NCBI GenBank assembly: GCA_963727285.1
Contig: CAVSFF010000011.1
Location: forward strand, 186,001 to 250,000
Length of the DNA stretch: 64,000 bases
Source: CAITWD01 sp963727285
GTDB taxonomy: Bacteria; Actinomycetota; Thermoleophilia; Miltoncostaeales; Miltoncostaeaceae
Direction of reading: 5' to 3'
Made by a program: the position numbers and the translations under genes. The notes below the pieces were generated by a model that was not told where the DNA came from, made no database searches, and was given only the letters and a program-made list of their open reading frames with translations. Below are positions 49,392-60,000 of the stretch, piece after piece. Position 1 is the first letter of the stretch. Each line of letters starts with the position of its first letter.

Positions 49392-50801
49392 CCGTCCTTC
49401 CCGTGACCCAGACGGAGTCGGTGGAACCGTCGCGCTGGCACGATCGCCTCGCGCTGCTTCTGGCCGACGGGCTGCGATTTACCAGCTTGTTCCCGACGCC
49501 GGACGGCGGCGTCGGTTGCGTGCTCGCCGATTCCGAGCGCACCGTCGTCGTGACGACGGTCCCGGATGGCGGCAGCGTCGACAGCATCGTCGACATCGTC
49601 GGCGCGGCCGGCTGGGACGAGCGGGAGGTCCACGACCGCACCGGTATCGGGTTCGACGGCCACGATCCGCTGCGCCCGTTGCTGCGGCATCCGTCGGTCA
49701 CGTCGGAGTGGACGACGCCCGTCGCGGCGAGGACGTCCACGATGTTGCGGTCGGCCCGACGCACGCCGGCGTCATCGAGAGCGGGCACTTTCGCTTTCAC
49801 GTGGTGGGCGAGCGCATTCTCGTCCTCGATCCCCAGCTGTTCTACAAGCACCGCGGGCTGGAGCAGGCGGCGATCGGGGGGAGTCCCGACCAGGCATTGC
49901 GACTGGCCCAACGGGCCTGCGCGGCGTGTGCGGTCACCAACTCCGTCGCCGTCGCCCACGCAATCGAGGATGCCGTCGGCGCGGTGCCCGACGACAACCT
50001 CCGCCGCGCACGCACGCTGTTGCTGGAGCTCGAGCGTCTCTACAACCATGTCAACGACATCGGAGCCGTGTGCGCCGGCGTCGGGTTTGCGATGGGCAAC
50101 ATGGCCTTCGCAGAGCTCAAAGAGCGGGCGCAGCGGGTGAACGCGGCCCTGACCGGGCACCGGTTCTGTTCGATACGGTCGCCGTCGGGTCGAGCGACCT
50201 CGCGGTTGACGCCGCGTCGGCCCGCGCGGCGCGGGCGACCGTCGCGGGAATCGGAGCCGATGCCGCAGCGCTCTGGGCCGATGTGCATCGCAATCGGACC
50301 GTACGGGCCCGCTTTCGCGGCGCGGGCATCCTCGACCGCGCGGACGCGCGCGCGCTCGGCGCCTGCGGCCCGGCCGGCCGCGCGTCCGGCATCGACGACG
50401 ACGCCCGCACCGCCAGCCCCAGGCTCTGGTACGAGGGCTTCGTGGCGGCTCGCCGGAAACGCCGCGGGGCGACGTGGCGACGCGCATCGAGATGCGCGTG
50501 CGCGAGCTGGTCGCCTGCTGCGCGATCATCGACGACCTCACGTCGGCGCCGATCGTCCCGGGGCGCACGCGCGCGGGAAGTGGCGGTGGCGGGACCGGGC
50601 GTCGGGATCGTCGAGAGCCCCCGTGGCCGCACCGCGGCCATCGTCACCATGGGCGGGGAGACCGTGCGCGGGATGCATCTGCGTACCGGGTCCTACGCCA
50701 ATTGGCCGGCGTTGGCGGCGGCATGCGCGGGCGCGATCCTCCCCGACTTTCCCCTGATCAACAAGAGCTTTGAGCTCTGCTACGCCTGCGTGGATCGGTA
50801 G
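49388..50801 (+). CDS. hyfG: Group 4 [NiFe]-hydrogenase-like large subunit, four frame breaks
   Basis: About 472 residues after repair. N-terminal NuoC-like domain (GGVGCVLADSERTVVVTTVPDGG, GWDEREVHDRTGIGF), then a NuoD/HycE-like catalytic domain. The first cysteine pair is in LAQRACAACAVTN (tgc at 49918, tgt at 49927), aligning with RxCGxC of hydrogenases; the second ends the protein as ELCYACVDR (tgc at 50778 and 50787), aligning with DPCxxCTDR. Breaks are near 49722, 50162 and 50468 (one base each) and 50575 (CG). Four Cys ligands suggest a metal centre, unlike NuoD; hydrogenase activity is not proven. Confidence 0.82.
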
Positions 50802-50807
50802 GCCGCG

Positions 50808-51263
50808 GTGTTCGTCCTGTTCCGACATCTCGCCGGCATCCGCCGCAGTGCGGATCTGCACCGCGGCGCACCCCGGTCGGCGGCCATCCGCCACGTCGAC
50901 GCCGGCTCGTGCAACGGGTGCGAGCACGAACTCGGCGCGTCGCTGGGCCCGATGTACGACCTTCAGCGCTTCGGGCTGGCGATCTCGGCATCACCCCGGC
51001 ACGCGGACATTCTGCTCGTCACCGGTCCCGTCACCACCCGCATGCGTTCGGCGCTGATAGCTGCATACCAAGCGATGCCGGAGCCGCGTCTGGTTGCGGC
51101 ACTCGGTGACTGCGCGCTCGGCTGCGGCGTGCTCGGCGATCCGTCCGAGCTCGCGGGGCCGCTGGAGGACATCCTCCCGGTCGCGATACGGATTCCGGGG
51201 TGCCCGCCGACACCCGCCGACATCGCGCGGTGCCTGATCGAGGAGCTCGACCGCAGGCGCTGA
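50808..51263 (+). CDS. hyfI: Group 4 hydrogenase-like small subunit (NuoB/HyfI-type)
   Basis: 151 residues with the proximal [4Fe-4S] cysteines C35 and C38 (GSCNGCEHEL), C102 (GDCALGC) and C132 (PGCPPTP). The segment YDLQRFGLAISASPRHADILLVTGPVTTRM is typical of group 4 hydrogenase small subunits. Starts with GTG seven bases after hyfG. Last gene of the cluster; no ferredoxin-like HyfH, no formate dehydrogenase and no hyp maturation genes are found in the window. Confidence 0.9.
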   Translation: MFVLFRHLAGIRRSADLHRGAPRSAAIRHVDAGSCNGCEHELGASLGPMYDLQRFGLAISASPRHADILLVTGPVTTRMRSALIAAYQAMPEPRLVAALGDCALGCGVLGDPSELAGPLEDILPVAIRIPGCPPTPADIARCLIEELDRRR

Positions 51264-51291
51264 GTCGGTGAGCGCGCCGTCGCGGGTGCCG

Positions 51292-52302
51292 TCACGCGTC
51301 GCGGCGACGGTGCCCCCGGTTGTGAACACGCGCCACCACCAGCCCGAGCCCGACGAGCGCGATCCCCGCCACGACGACCGCCAGTGCCGCGCTGGTTGCG
51401 GTCCCGACCAGCGCGGAGATCGTCAGCACCCAGAGCACGCCGCCGATGGCCGCGAACCACATCAGCACGTCGACATCGAGCATGCCGGCCAGAAGGAACG
51501 CGCCGGCAACGGCGATGCCGAGAACGGCGTGCCAGACCGAGAACCGGGCGAAGTCGTGGGTGCTCGCCGCCACGATGAATGCCACATAGATGCCGATCAA
51601 CGACCACAGCGCCGCGCAGGTGAAGCCCAGCCGGTCGTTCGGACGAACCCTCCACGCGGTCGCGGCCGCAAACGCGGACTCGACGAGGATCACCCAGCAC
51701 AGTGCCCACACCGGCACGCCGACTGCATAGGCGATGACGGCACCCCCGACTCCGAGCGCCGCGGGAAGGCCGATCCAGGCGACCCGTGGCCGGTGGATCG
51801 TCGCGGCGAGCAGCGTCGCGATCGCGGCACCGACCGCCGCCGCGCCGGCGATCCACCACGCGGCCGTGTGAGCGGCCGTCGCCCACCCCGACGCGTCGAT
51901 GCTCACCGCGAAGGCCGCGGCGAACGCGACAAGCCCCACGAGGCCGGCAACCTCGGACTGCCACCCGAGCCGTCGCCGGGCGAGGACGACGCTCGCGGCG
52001 AGGGCAACGACCGGGAACACAAAGGGCGTGACGACGCGCGCCGGCCACGGGAGTCGGTCGTAGAGCGACGCGTAGGCGAGGACGCAGCCGATCGAGACGA
52101 CGGCCGCTCCCAACGCATACAGAACGCTTGCCGCCGTGGGGCGCTGCCGCTCCGGACGCGCCGCCCGCCCGAGCAGCTGTTCGAGGTCGTCTGCCGACAC
52201 GGTGCCGGCACTCAGTGCCAAGTCCAGCCGCGCCAACAACGACGCCCGTTGCGCGCGGGAGGTCGGCGGTGTTCGAGGCGGTTCGATCGGTGTGGTGGTC
52301 AT
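51292..52302 (-). CDS. Multi-pass membrane protein of unknown function
   Basis: About 336 residues. A cytosolic N-terminal helical region (about residues 1-65, with SAQRASLLARLDLALSAGTVSADDLEQLLGRAAR-like charge pattern) precedes some ten hydrophobic helices. The layout resembles DUF2157-type membrane proteins, but I cannot assign it firmly. ATG at 52302 is chosen because GGGAG lies seven bases upstream; an in-frame ATG at 52326 lacks such a site. Convergent with hyfI, with only 28 bases between the stops. Confidence 0.7.
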   Translation of the reverse strand: MTTTPIEPPRTPPTSRAQRASLLARLDLALSAGTVSADDLEQLLGRAARPERQRPTAASVLYALGAAVVSIGCVLAYASLYDRLPWPARVVTPFVFPVVALAASVVLARRRLGWQSEVAGLVGLVAFAAAFAVSIDASGWATAAHTAAWWIAGAAAVGAAIATLLAATIHRPRVAWIGLPAALGVGGAVIAYAVGVPVWALCWVILVESAFAAATAWRVRPNDRLGFTCAALWSLIGIYVAFIVAASTHDFARFSVWHAVLGIAVAGAFLLAGMLDVDVLMWFAAIGGVLWVLTISALVGTATSAALAVVVAGIALVGLGLVVARVHNRGHRRRDA

Positions 52303-52381
52303 GGGTGTACTCCCGATGCTCGGCAAGCGCCGGAGTTGGCAGTGCCCGAGTCGCTATTGTGACGCCGGGCGGCGCTCTCGG

Positions 52382-52757
52382 TCACGGGTTGAAGCGGCCA
52401 GTGAACATGGCGGTGACGAGGATCAGCTCCACTGCGAGCGCACCGGCACCGAGCACGATGCCGAGTACCGCGCGGGCCCGATCCGTGGGTGTGGCACCGT
52501 TCGCGCGGAGGCAGGTGCTCCCTGCGCGCACGGCGCGGACCCCGTACACGGCGGCGCTGCCGAATCCGGCGATCATCGAGAGAAGAACGATTGAGCTGGC
52601 CGCTCCGTCCAGCACTGGGCTGACCATGAAGACGATCGCCGGCGCCACCGGAAACGCGAGGAGCGCGATCGCGCCGGTCCGTGCCGCCCGTCGGGAATCA
52701 CCCGCTGCCGGAGCGTGGTGCAGCTGGACGCCCGTCGCGCGGGATGATGGCGCTCAC
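52382..52757 (-). CDS. Small membrane protein, frame interrupted near 52703
   Basis: Repaired product of about 125 residues: a disordered N-terminus (VSAIIPRDGRPAAPRSGS), then three or four hydrophobic helices (GAIALLAFPVAPAIVFMV, SIVLLSMIAGFGSAAVYGV, AVLGIVLGAGALAVELILVTAMF) separated by a positively charged loop. The GTG at 52757 and the body are two bases out of frame; CG restored at about 52703 joins them as SGSAGDSRRAARTGA. A DUF4190-like small membrane protein is possible. If the break is real, only an 88-residue product from 52648 would be made. Confidence 0.5.
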
Positions 52758-52946
52758 TCCGAACGGTCGACATGGTGCGCACTCCGGTGACGTGGATGCC
52801 CTCCTGACTCCGGTATACGCGCCTCGTCGACCTCGGTCATCCGTGTCTCTGTGCCAGCACATGCGGGATTGTCCTGATACCCGTGAGACCTTTCACGCCG
52901 CGGAGTGGCATGCGGGCTCTCACGGGGATTGGGACGCGCGTCGGAT

Positions 52947-53600
52947 CTAGTTCGTGGTGCACGCCGGCGCGTAGATGGCCTTTGGCACGAGGCTGCACTG
53001 TGTCGCCCGGTCCGCGACGACCCAGGCACCGTTCTTGGTAGCGAACAGCTGCGTGTAGTCGAATCCGCCCTGGCCGTTCGGGCCCGCCGGCGTCGACACG
53101 AACGCATAGGCGTAGCCGCCCGCGCACGCGAAGTGGTGGATGGTCTTGCCGCTGTTGGCGCCGAGTGCGGCCGTCAGTGCGGTACCCGTGCAGGGCGCGG
53201 ACGCCGTCGGGCTCGGGGTCGGGGCGGGTGTCGCGCAGACCTTGGTGCCGCTGCTGACCGCGGCGAGCAACTTGGCGGTCGTGTTGGGACCGACCAGCCC
53301 GTCGGCCGTGATTCCCGTGCTGGACTGAAAAGAGCGCAGGGCCTGGACCGTGGCGGGGCCCGCGACGCCGTCCACGGTGCCGGAATAGCAGCCGGTCGCC
53401 TTCAGGCCGGATTGCAGGTTCTTGATCGCCGCCGCGGTCATGGCGGGTGATGTCCCGCCGGCGGAGGTGGAGGTGCCGCCGGAGGCGTTGGTCGTGACGG
53501 TCACGGTCGTGGTCGATGAACTCGATCCGCACGCAGTGACGACCACGGCAGCTCCGATGCAGAGCACCACGAGCGCGATTGCCTTGACGGGGCGTGTCAT
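52947..53600 (-). CDS. Lipoprotein with a peptidoglycan-binding domain
   Basis: 217 residues. A signal peptide with lipobox VTAC (lipidated C24) is followed by a Ser/Thr/Gly linker, a PG_binding_1 domain (about 55-112, LQSGLKATGCYSGTVDGVAGPATVQALRSFQSSTGITADGLVGPNTTAKL), a Pro/Thr linker, and a C-terminal domain with paired cysteines (C at GYAYAFV and TQCSLV regions). It is likely anchored in the membrane and bound to the wall. AAGGA precedes the ATG. Function of the C-terminal domain unknown. Confidence 0.8.
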   Translation of the reverse strand: MTRPVKAIALVVLCIGAAVVVTACGSSSSTTTVTVTTNASGGTSTSAGGTSPAMTAAAIKNLQSGLKATGCYSGTVDGVAGPATVQALRSFQSSTGITADGLVGPNTTAKLLAAVSSGTKVCATPAPTPSPTASAPCTGTALTAALGANSGKTIHHFACAGGYAYAFVSTPAGPNGQGGFDYTQLFATKNGAWVVADRATQCSLVPKAIYAPACTTN

Positions 53601-54072
53601 GGGTGGTCCTTGTCGTGACGACGGTCGCCGGCGATCGGCGCGTGCAGACGCGCGCGGCGGCGGCCATCGGGTGGATGGGCCGACATCGGAAACCTAGGAC
53701 ACCGGCGGGTCCGTCTGCCTCGGAATTCGCTCACGACGTTGCGGGAGTCTTCGCTGCGCGCGACGACCGCAGCCCGGGCAGAGATGGGGGACCTGCGCCG
53801 GATCCTGTCGACCCCCCGCGGGCGGCCCCCGGACCGTGGTGCCCGGTCGGACCGACGGTGCGTCCGGCATCGGGCGGCCGATGCCCGGCCGCGTTCTTGC
53901 ACCTTCCCGTCGACGAAATCCGCTGCATATCGGGCGCAGGCCCGCCTCGGGCGACGGTCGCGAACCGTCCATTCGGCTAGGCCGCACCGTGAGGATGCGG
54001 GGCTCGCCCTAGCGGGGGCCTTGACAGGTTCTTGGTCGAGGCGGTCACACGACCGGCAGCGAAGGGCGTCGG
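53601..54072. other. Gene-free gap between divergent envelope genes
   Basis: 472 bases upstream of both the lipoprotein (minus) and the giant repeat protein (plus). No frame looks coding. The only clear signal is a TTGACA at 54021. Confidence 0.4.
54021..54049 (+). promoter_or_regulatory. Promoter of the giant repeat protein gene
   Basis: TTGACA (54021-54026) is a perfect -35; 17 bases later GTCACA (54044-54049) is a weak -10. It would give a short leader containing GAAGGG before the GTG at 54073. Confidence 0.4.
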
Positions 54073-57000
54073 GTGGCGAAAAGCAGTCGACAAGCAGGCA
54101 ATTCGGGCTGGGGCATCCTGGTGCTCCTGGTCGTGACGTTCGCGATCGCGGGTGCGATGGCGACCGGCGCGCCTGCTCAGACGATCAACAGGTGTGCGAT
54201 TCGCCCCCACACCGTCTGCGTCCGTCGCAACCTTGCCGGCGCGAAATTGGCCGGTGCCCGCCTGGCGTACGCCAACCTCACCGGGGCCAACCTGTCGCAC
54301 GCGAATCTCCGCGGCGCCGACCTTCGCGGCGCCGTCCTCACCGGCGCCAAATTCACCGGCGCCGACCTGCGCGGCGCACGGTTTGGCGTCGGCGCCAAGC
54401 TCTCGGCCGCGCTGCTCAGCTCCGCCAACCTCACCGGGCAGCAGCTCGTCGCGGCGGATCTCCGTCACGGGGTCCTGATCGGGTCGAAACTTGTCGGTGC
54501 CAACCTGACGCGGACACGCCTCGGCGGGGCCAACCTCACCGGCGCCGACCTCACAAACGCGGTCGTCACGGGTGCCGACATGACGGGCGCGAACCTTCAC
54601 GGAGCCACCCTCACCGGGGTCTCGCTCGCACATGTCACCGTCGGTGGGACCAAGAGCGGTTCGATCACCCGGCCGCCGTCGGCGCCGCCGCCGGGGTATG
54701 TCGTCGCCGGCGGATTCCTTTTGCGTGTGCTGCCGACTCCGCGGTTCGAGGTCGCTGCGACCGGCGGTGCGCTCACGGTCGCACCGTTTTCGTCCGTCCC
54801 GGGCGCATCCGCGTACATCGTCCAACTTTGTGATGGGGCGGGCGCCAACTGTCAGGCCCCGCTGACGGTGGGGACGTCGGGCATGAGCTTTACGGGACTG
54901 ACCGGCGGACGGACGTACGTCGTCACGCTCGTCGCCAAGGGCGACGGCGTGACGTCCGCCGATTCCGCGACGGCCAGCCAACACGGAACTCCGACGGCGA
55001 TCGATCTCGCCGCACCGGGCTTCGGCCTGACGTCGGGACCGGCGACCCTCACGCTCGACGCCTTCGCCGCGGTGCCGCACGCGACGGGGTATTCGGCCCA
55101 GCTCTGCGAGGCCGCCGGCACCAATTGCACGGCACCGACCGCCGTCACGACCGCCGGCACGACCTTCCCGGGCCTCGTCGGCGGCACGACCTACACGGTC
55201 AAGCTCGTCGCCCTCGGCGATGGGGTCGTGTACGCGAGTTCGGCCGCGGTGAGCCACGCGGGAATTCCCACTGCGGTCGCGCTCGCATCGCCGGTACTCT
55301 CCGTGACGCCGGGTCCGGGCGTCCTGACCCTGAACGCCTTCGCCGCGGTCGCGAACGCGACCGGGTACACGGCCCAGCTCTGCGACGCGTCGGGGACCGT
55401 CTGCGGCGCACCGGCAGCCGTTGCCACGGGCGGGCGCACGTTTCTCGGTCTGGGCGGCGGGAACAGCTATACCGTCCGGCTCACCGCGGTCGGCGACGGC
55501 GTGGCCTTCGCGGACTCGGCGCCGGCGACCGACACCGGGACCCCGACGGCCGTCCGTCTCCCGACGCCGGTGTTCACGCTCACCCCGGGCGTCGGCAGTC
55601 TCGTGCTCAATCCGTTCACGGCGATCCCGAACGCAAGCGGGTATTCCGCGCAGCTGTGCAACGGGGTCGGGGCGAACTGTGCGTCCCCGGTTCCCGTGAC
55701 ATCGGCGGGGATGACGTTCCCCGGGCTCCCGGGTGGCGCGGTCGTCACCGTCAGGCTGTCCGCGACGGGCGACGGGGTCGCCTTCGCGAACTCATCGGTC
55801 GCGACCCAAACCGGAACGCCCGGCGCCGTGGTCCTCGCCGCCCCGAGCATCACACTCACCGCCGCCGCCGGCACCCTGCGACTCGACCCGTTCGCATCGG
55901 TGCCGAACGCCGCAGGGTACGTCGCCCAGGTGTGCGACCACGTCGGCGCGAATTGCGCCGCCGCAATCAGCGTCACAACCGCCGGCACGACATTCTCGGG
56001 GCTGAGCGGGGGAGTGGCCTACCGGGTCAGTGTCACGGCAACCGGCGACGGTGTCGCGTTCGCCAACTCGCCGGCTGCCACACAGACGGGGACCCCGGCC
56101 GCAGTGCCGCTCCCCGTCCCGGCATTCAGCCTGACCGCGGGACCCGGGACACTGACACTCAACGGCTTCACCGCGGTTCCCGGCGCCTCGGGGTACTCGG
56201 CCCAGGTCTGCACCTCCGCCGGCACGGGCTGTCGGGGCGCGACGGCCGTCACCACGTCCGGCACCACGTTCACCGGCCTTGCCGGTGGTACCACCTACCG
56301 CGTGACGCTGGTGGCAACGGGTGACGGTGCGGCCTCCTCCGACTCGATCGCGGCCGTCCAGTCCGGTACTCCGGCGCCGGTACGTCTGCCCGCGCCCACG
56401 TTCTCGGTGACCTCGGGCGTGTCGAGCCTTGTGCTCAACGGCTTCCCTGCGGTACCGAATGCCTCCGGCTACTCGGCTCAGCTGTGCAACGCGGCCGGCA
56501 CCGGTTGCGGGAATCCGGTGGCCGTCTCCAGTGCCGGGCGCACCTTCTCCGGCCTGGCGGGTGGCACCACCTACACGCTCAAGCTCATCGCCGTGGGCGA
56601 CGAGGTCGCCTTCGTCGACTCGCCGGCCGCCGCACAACCCGCCACCGCAGCGTCGTTCGGGCTCGCTGCCCCTGCCTTTACACTCACGCCCGGCGCGGGG
56701 ACGCTTATCCTGAACAGCTTCGCCGCCATCCCGAACGCCTCCGGGTACTCGGCCCAGCTGTGCAACGCCGACGGGACGGCCTGCGCGGGCGCGATGACCG
56801 TCACGCCCGCGGGCACAACCTTCACGGGGCTCGTCGGGGGCGCCCAGTATCTGGTCAGGCTCATCGCCGTGGGCGATGGGGCGGCATACGCGAATTCCCC
56901 CGCCACGACCCAGACCGCCCGCCCGGCCGCCGTCGTGCTGACCGCGCCCGGAGTGACGGTGATCCCCGGACCCGGCGCCCTGACCCTTGCACCCTTTACC

Positions 57001-60000
57001 GCGGTCTCCGGAGCGGTCGGGTACTCGGCCCAACTGTGCGACGCCGCCGGAGCACACTGCCAGCCTCCGGTCGTCGTCACGACCGCCGGCACAACCTTCG
57101 CCGGGCTCGCCGGGGGCACGACCTACACGGTCGAGGTGACCGCGACCGGCGACGGCGTCGCCTCGTCGGACTCGGCGACTGTCAGCCGCACCGCGACGCC
57201 GACCGCGGTGGCGCTGCCGGCGCCGGCCTTCGTCGTGTCGTCGGGAGCGGGCACGCTGACGCTCAACGGGTTCGCAGCGGTGCCGGCCGCGTCCGGGTAT
57301 TCGGCCCAGCTCTGCAACGCCGCCGGAGCAAACTGCGGGACGCCGGTGATCGTGACGACGTCCGGATACAGCTTCAGTGCGCTCACCGGTGGGACGACCT
57401 ACCTCATCAAGCTCACCGCGCACGGCGACGGCGTCGCGTTCCTCGATTCTGCCGTCACCACGCAGACCGGGACCCCGGGCGCCGTGATCCTTCCGGCGCC
57501 GGCGTTCTCGCTGACCCCGGGAGCGGGTCGGTGGCCCTGAGCGGGTTTCCTGCGGTACCCGGTGCAGCCGGGTACTCGGCCCAGCTCTGCAACGCCGCCG
57601 GCACCGGCTGCGCCGCGGCGCTCCCGGTGACGACGGCCGGCACCACGTATACGGGACTCGCCGGCGGCACGACCTACACCGTCCTGCTCACCGCGTCCGG
57701 AGACGGGGTCGCCTACGCCGACTCCGCGCCCGCGGCCCACACGGCGACGGCGACGGCCGTCACGCTCCCCGCTCCGAGTTTCAGCCTCAGCCCGGCGGCC
57801 GCCGCGGTGGTGCTGAACCCGTTCGCCGCGGTGCCGAACGCATCCGGGTATTCGGCTCAGCTCTGCAACGCCGCGGGGGGTGCCTGTCAGGGGCCCGTGT
57901 CGGTCACGACCGCGGGCACGACGTTTGCCGGGCTCACCGGCGGCGTGACCTACACGGTCAAGCTGACGGCGGTCGGCGACGGCATTGCCTCTGCCAACTC
58001 GACAGCGACTCTCCAGGCCGGCGATGCGGCATCGTTTGCGCTGTCCGCCCCGACGTTCACGGTGACATCCGCCCCCGGGAGCCTGATGCTCAACGCGTTC
58101 GCCGCGGTGCCGAACGCCGTGGGCTACTCGGCACAGCTCTGCGACGCCGCGGGGTCCGGCTGCGGCAACGCGATCACAATCACCACCTCCGGCACGACCT
58201 TCCCGGGCCTCGTCGGCGGCACGACCTACACGGTCAAGCTCAGGGCGACCGGGGACGGGGTCGCCTACGCGGACTCGCCGACTGCCACCCGGACCGCGGT
58301 GCCGGCCGCGGTCGTGCTCGCCGCTCCGAGCTTCTCGGTCACCTCCGGGGCCGGGACGGTCACGATCGCCCCCTTTGCCGCGGTGTCCAACGCGTCCGGG
58401 TACTCCGCCCAGTTGTGCGACGCCGCCGGCGCGAGCTGCGCGGCGCCGGTCACGGTCACGACGGCGGGCACCACCTTCTCTGGCCTTGTCGGCGGAACGA
58501 CGTATGCGGTCACGCTCAGCGCCGTCGGCGACGGGACCGCATACGCGAGCTCGCCCGCGACAACCCGCACCGCGACGGCGGGGGCCGTCCGGCTGTCCAC
58601 CCCGGCCGTTGCGCTGACGCCCGGCCCCGGAACCCTTGTCCTTAACGCCTTCAGGGCCGTTCCCGGTGCATCCGGGTACTTGTCCCAACTCTGCAACGCG
58701 TCGGGCGCGGGGTGCGCTCCCGCCATCCCGGTCACGACCGCGGGGACGACCTACTCGGGGCTCACCGGCGGGGTCGGATACATGGTCAAGCTGACCGCGA
58801 CCGGTGACGGCACGGCATTCAGCGATTCCGCCTCGGCCACCCAGACCGGCACCCCCACCGCGGTCCGGCTCGCGCCGCCGGTTCTGGCACTCGCCTCCGG
58901 CCCTGGGGTGCTCACCATCACCCCGTTTGCGGCGGTGCCGAACGCCTCCGGGTATACGGCCCAGCTCTGCAACGCGGCCGGCGCCAACTGCGGCAACCCG
59001 GTCACCCTGACCACCGGCGGATACACGTTTCCGGCACTGACCGGCGGAACGGCCTATCTGGTCAGGCTTACGGCCAACGGCGACGGTGCCGCATATGTCG
59101 ATTCGTCGACCGTGACACAGACGGGCACGCCTGCGGCGACGGCGCTTGCTGCTCCGACGCTCACACTGGCGCCGGGTCCCGGCGCGCTGGCGATCGCCCC
59201 GTTTGCCGCCGTCCCGGGGGCGTCCGCCTACGCGGCACGGCTCTGCAACGCGGCCGGCACGGGATGCGCCGCCCCGGTTGCTGTCACCACGGCGGGAACG
59301 ACGTTCTCGGGCCTTACCGGCGGAACGAGCTACACGGTCACCCTGGCGGCGACCGGCGACGGCGTCGCGTACGCGGACTCGCCCGCGGCGACCGGGGTCG
59401 GGACACCGACGGCGGTGCCACTGCCCGCGCCGCTGCTGAGCGTCAGCGCGGGTGCCGGCCGTCTTACCCTCAACGGCTTCGCCGCAGTCCCGAACGCGAC
59501 CGGCTACTCGGCCCAGATCTGCAGCGCGGTCGGCACCAACTGCCAGGCCGCGGTCCCGGTCACGACCGGGGGCACGGTGTTTGCCGGACTCACCGGTGGG
59601 GTGACCTACACCGTCACGCTGACCGCGGTTGGCGACGGCGTGGCGTTCGCGACCTCGCCCGCGGCGACCCAAACGGCGACCGCGACCTCGTATGCCCTCG
59701 CGCCACCGTCGTTCACGCTGGCGCCAGGTCCGGGAACCTTGACGGTCAACGCGTTTGCGTCCGTTGCCCACGCGGCCGGATATGCGGTGCGCCTGTGCAA
59801 CGGAGCCGGCGCCAACTGCGGCAGCCCGACACCGGTGGGAACCTCGGGCATGGCGTTCACCGGCCTTGTCGGCGGCACTACCTACACGGTGGTGATGACC
59901 GCCACCGGCGACGGCGTGACCTATGCCGACTCACCGGCCAGCTCCGTGACCGGATCGCCCGCTGCGGTGTCGCTTGCGACGCCGACCTTCAGCGTCAATC

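Noticed and set aside
55792..59771. Long minus-strand frames (543 and 790 codons) opposite the repeat protein
   Set aside because: They are the antisense image of the periodic plus-strand repeats, rich in Arg and Gly and without a start context. The plus strand has the signal peptide, Cys pairs and the enzyme domain.
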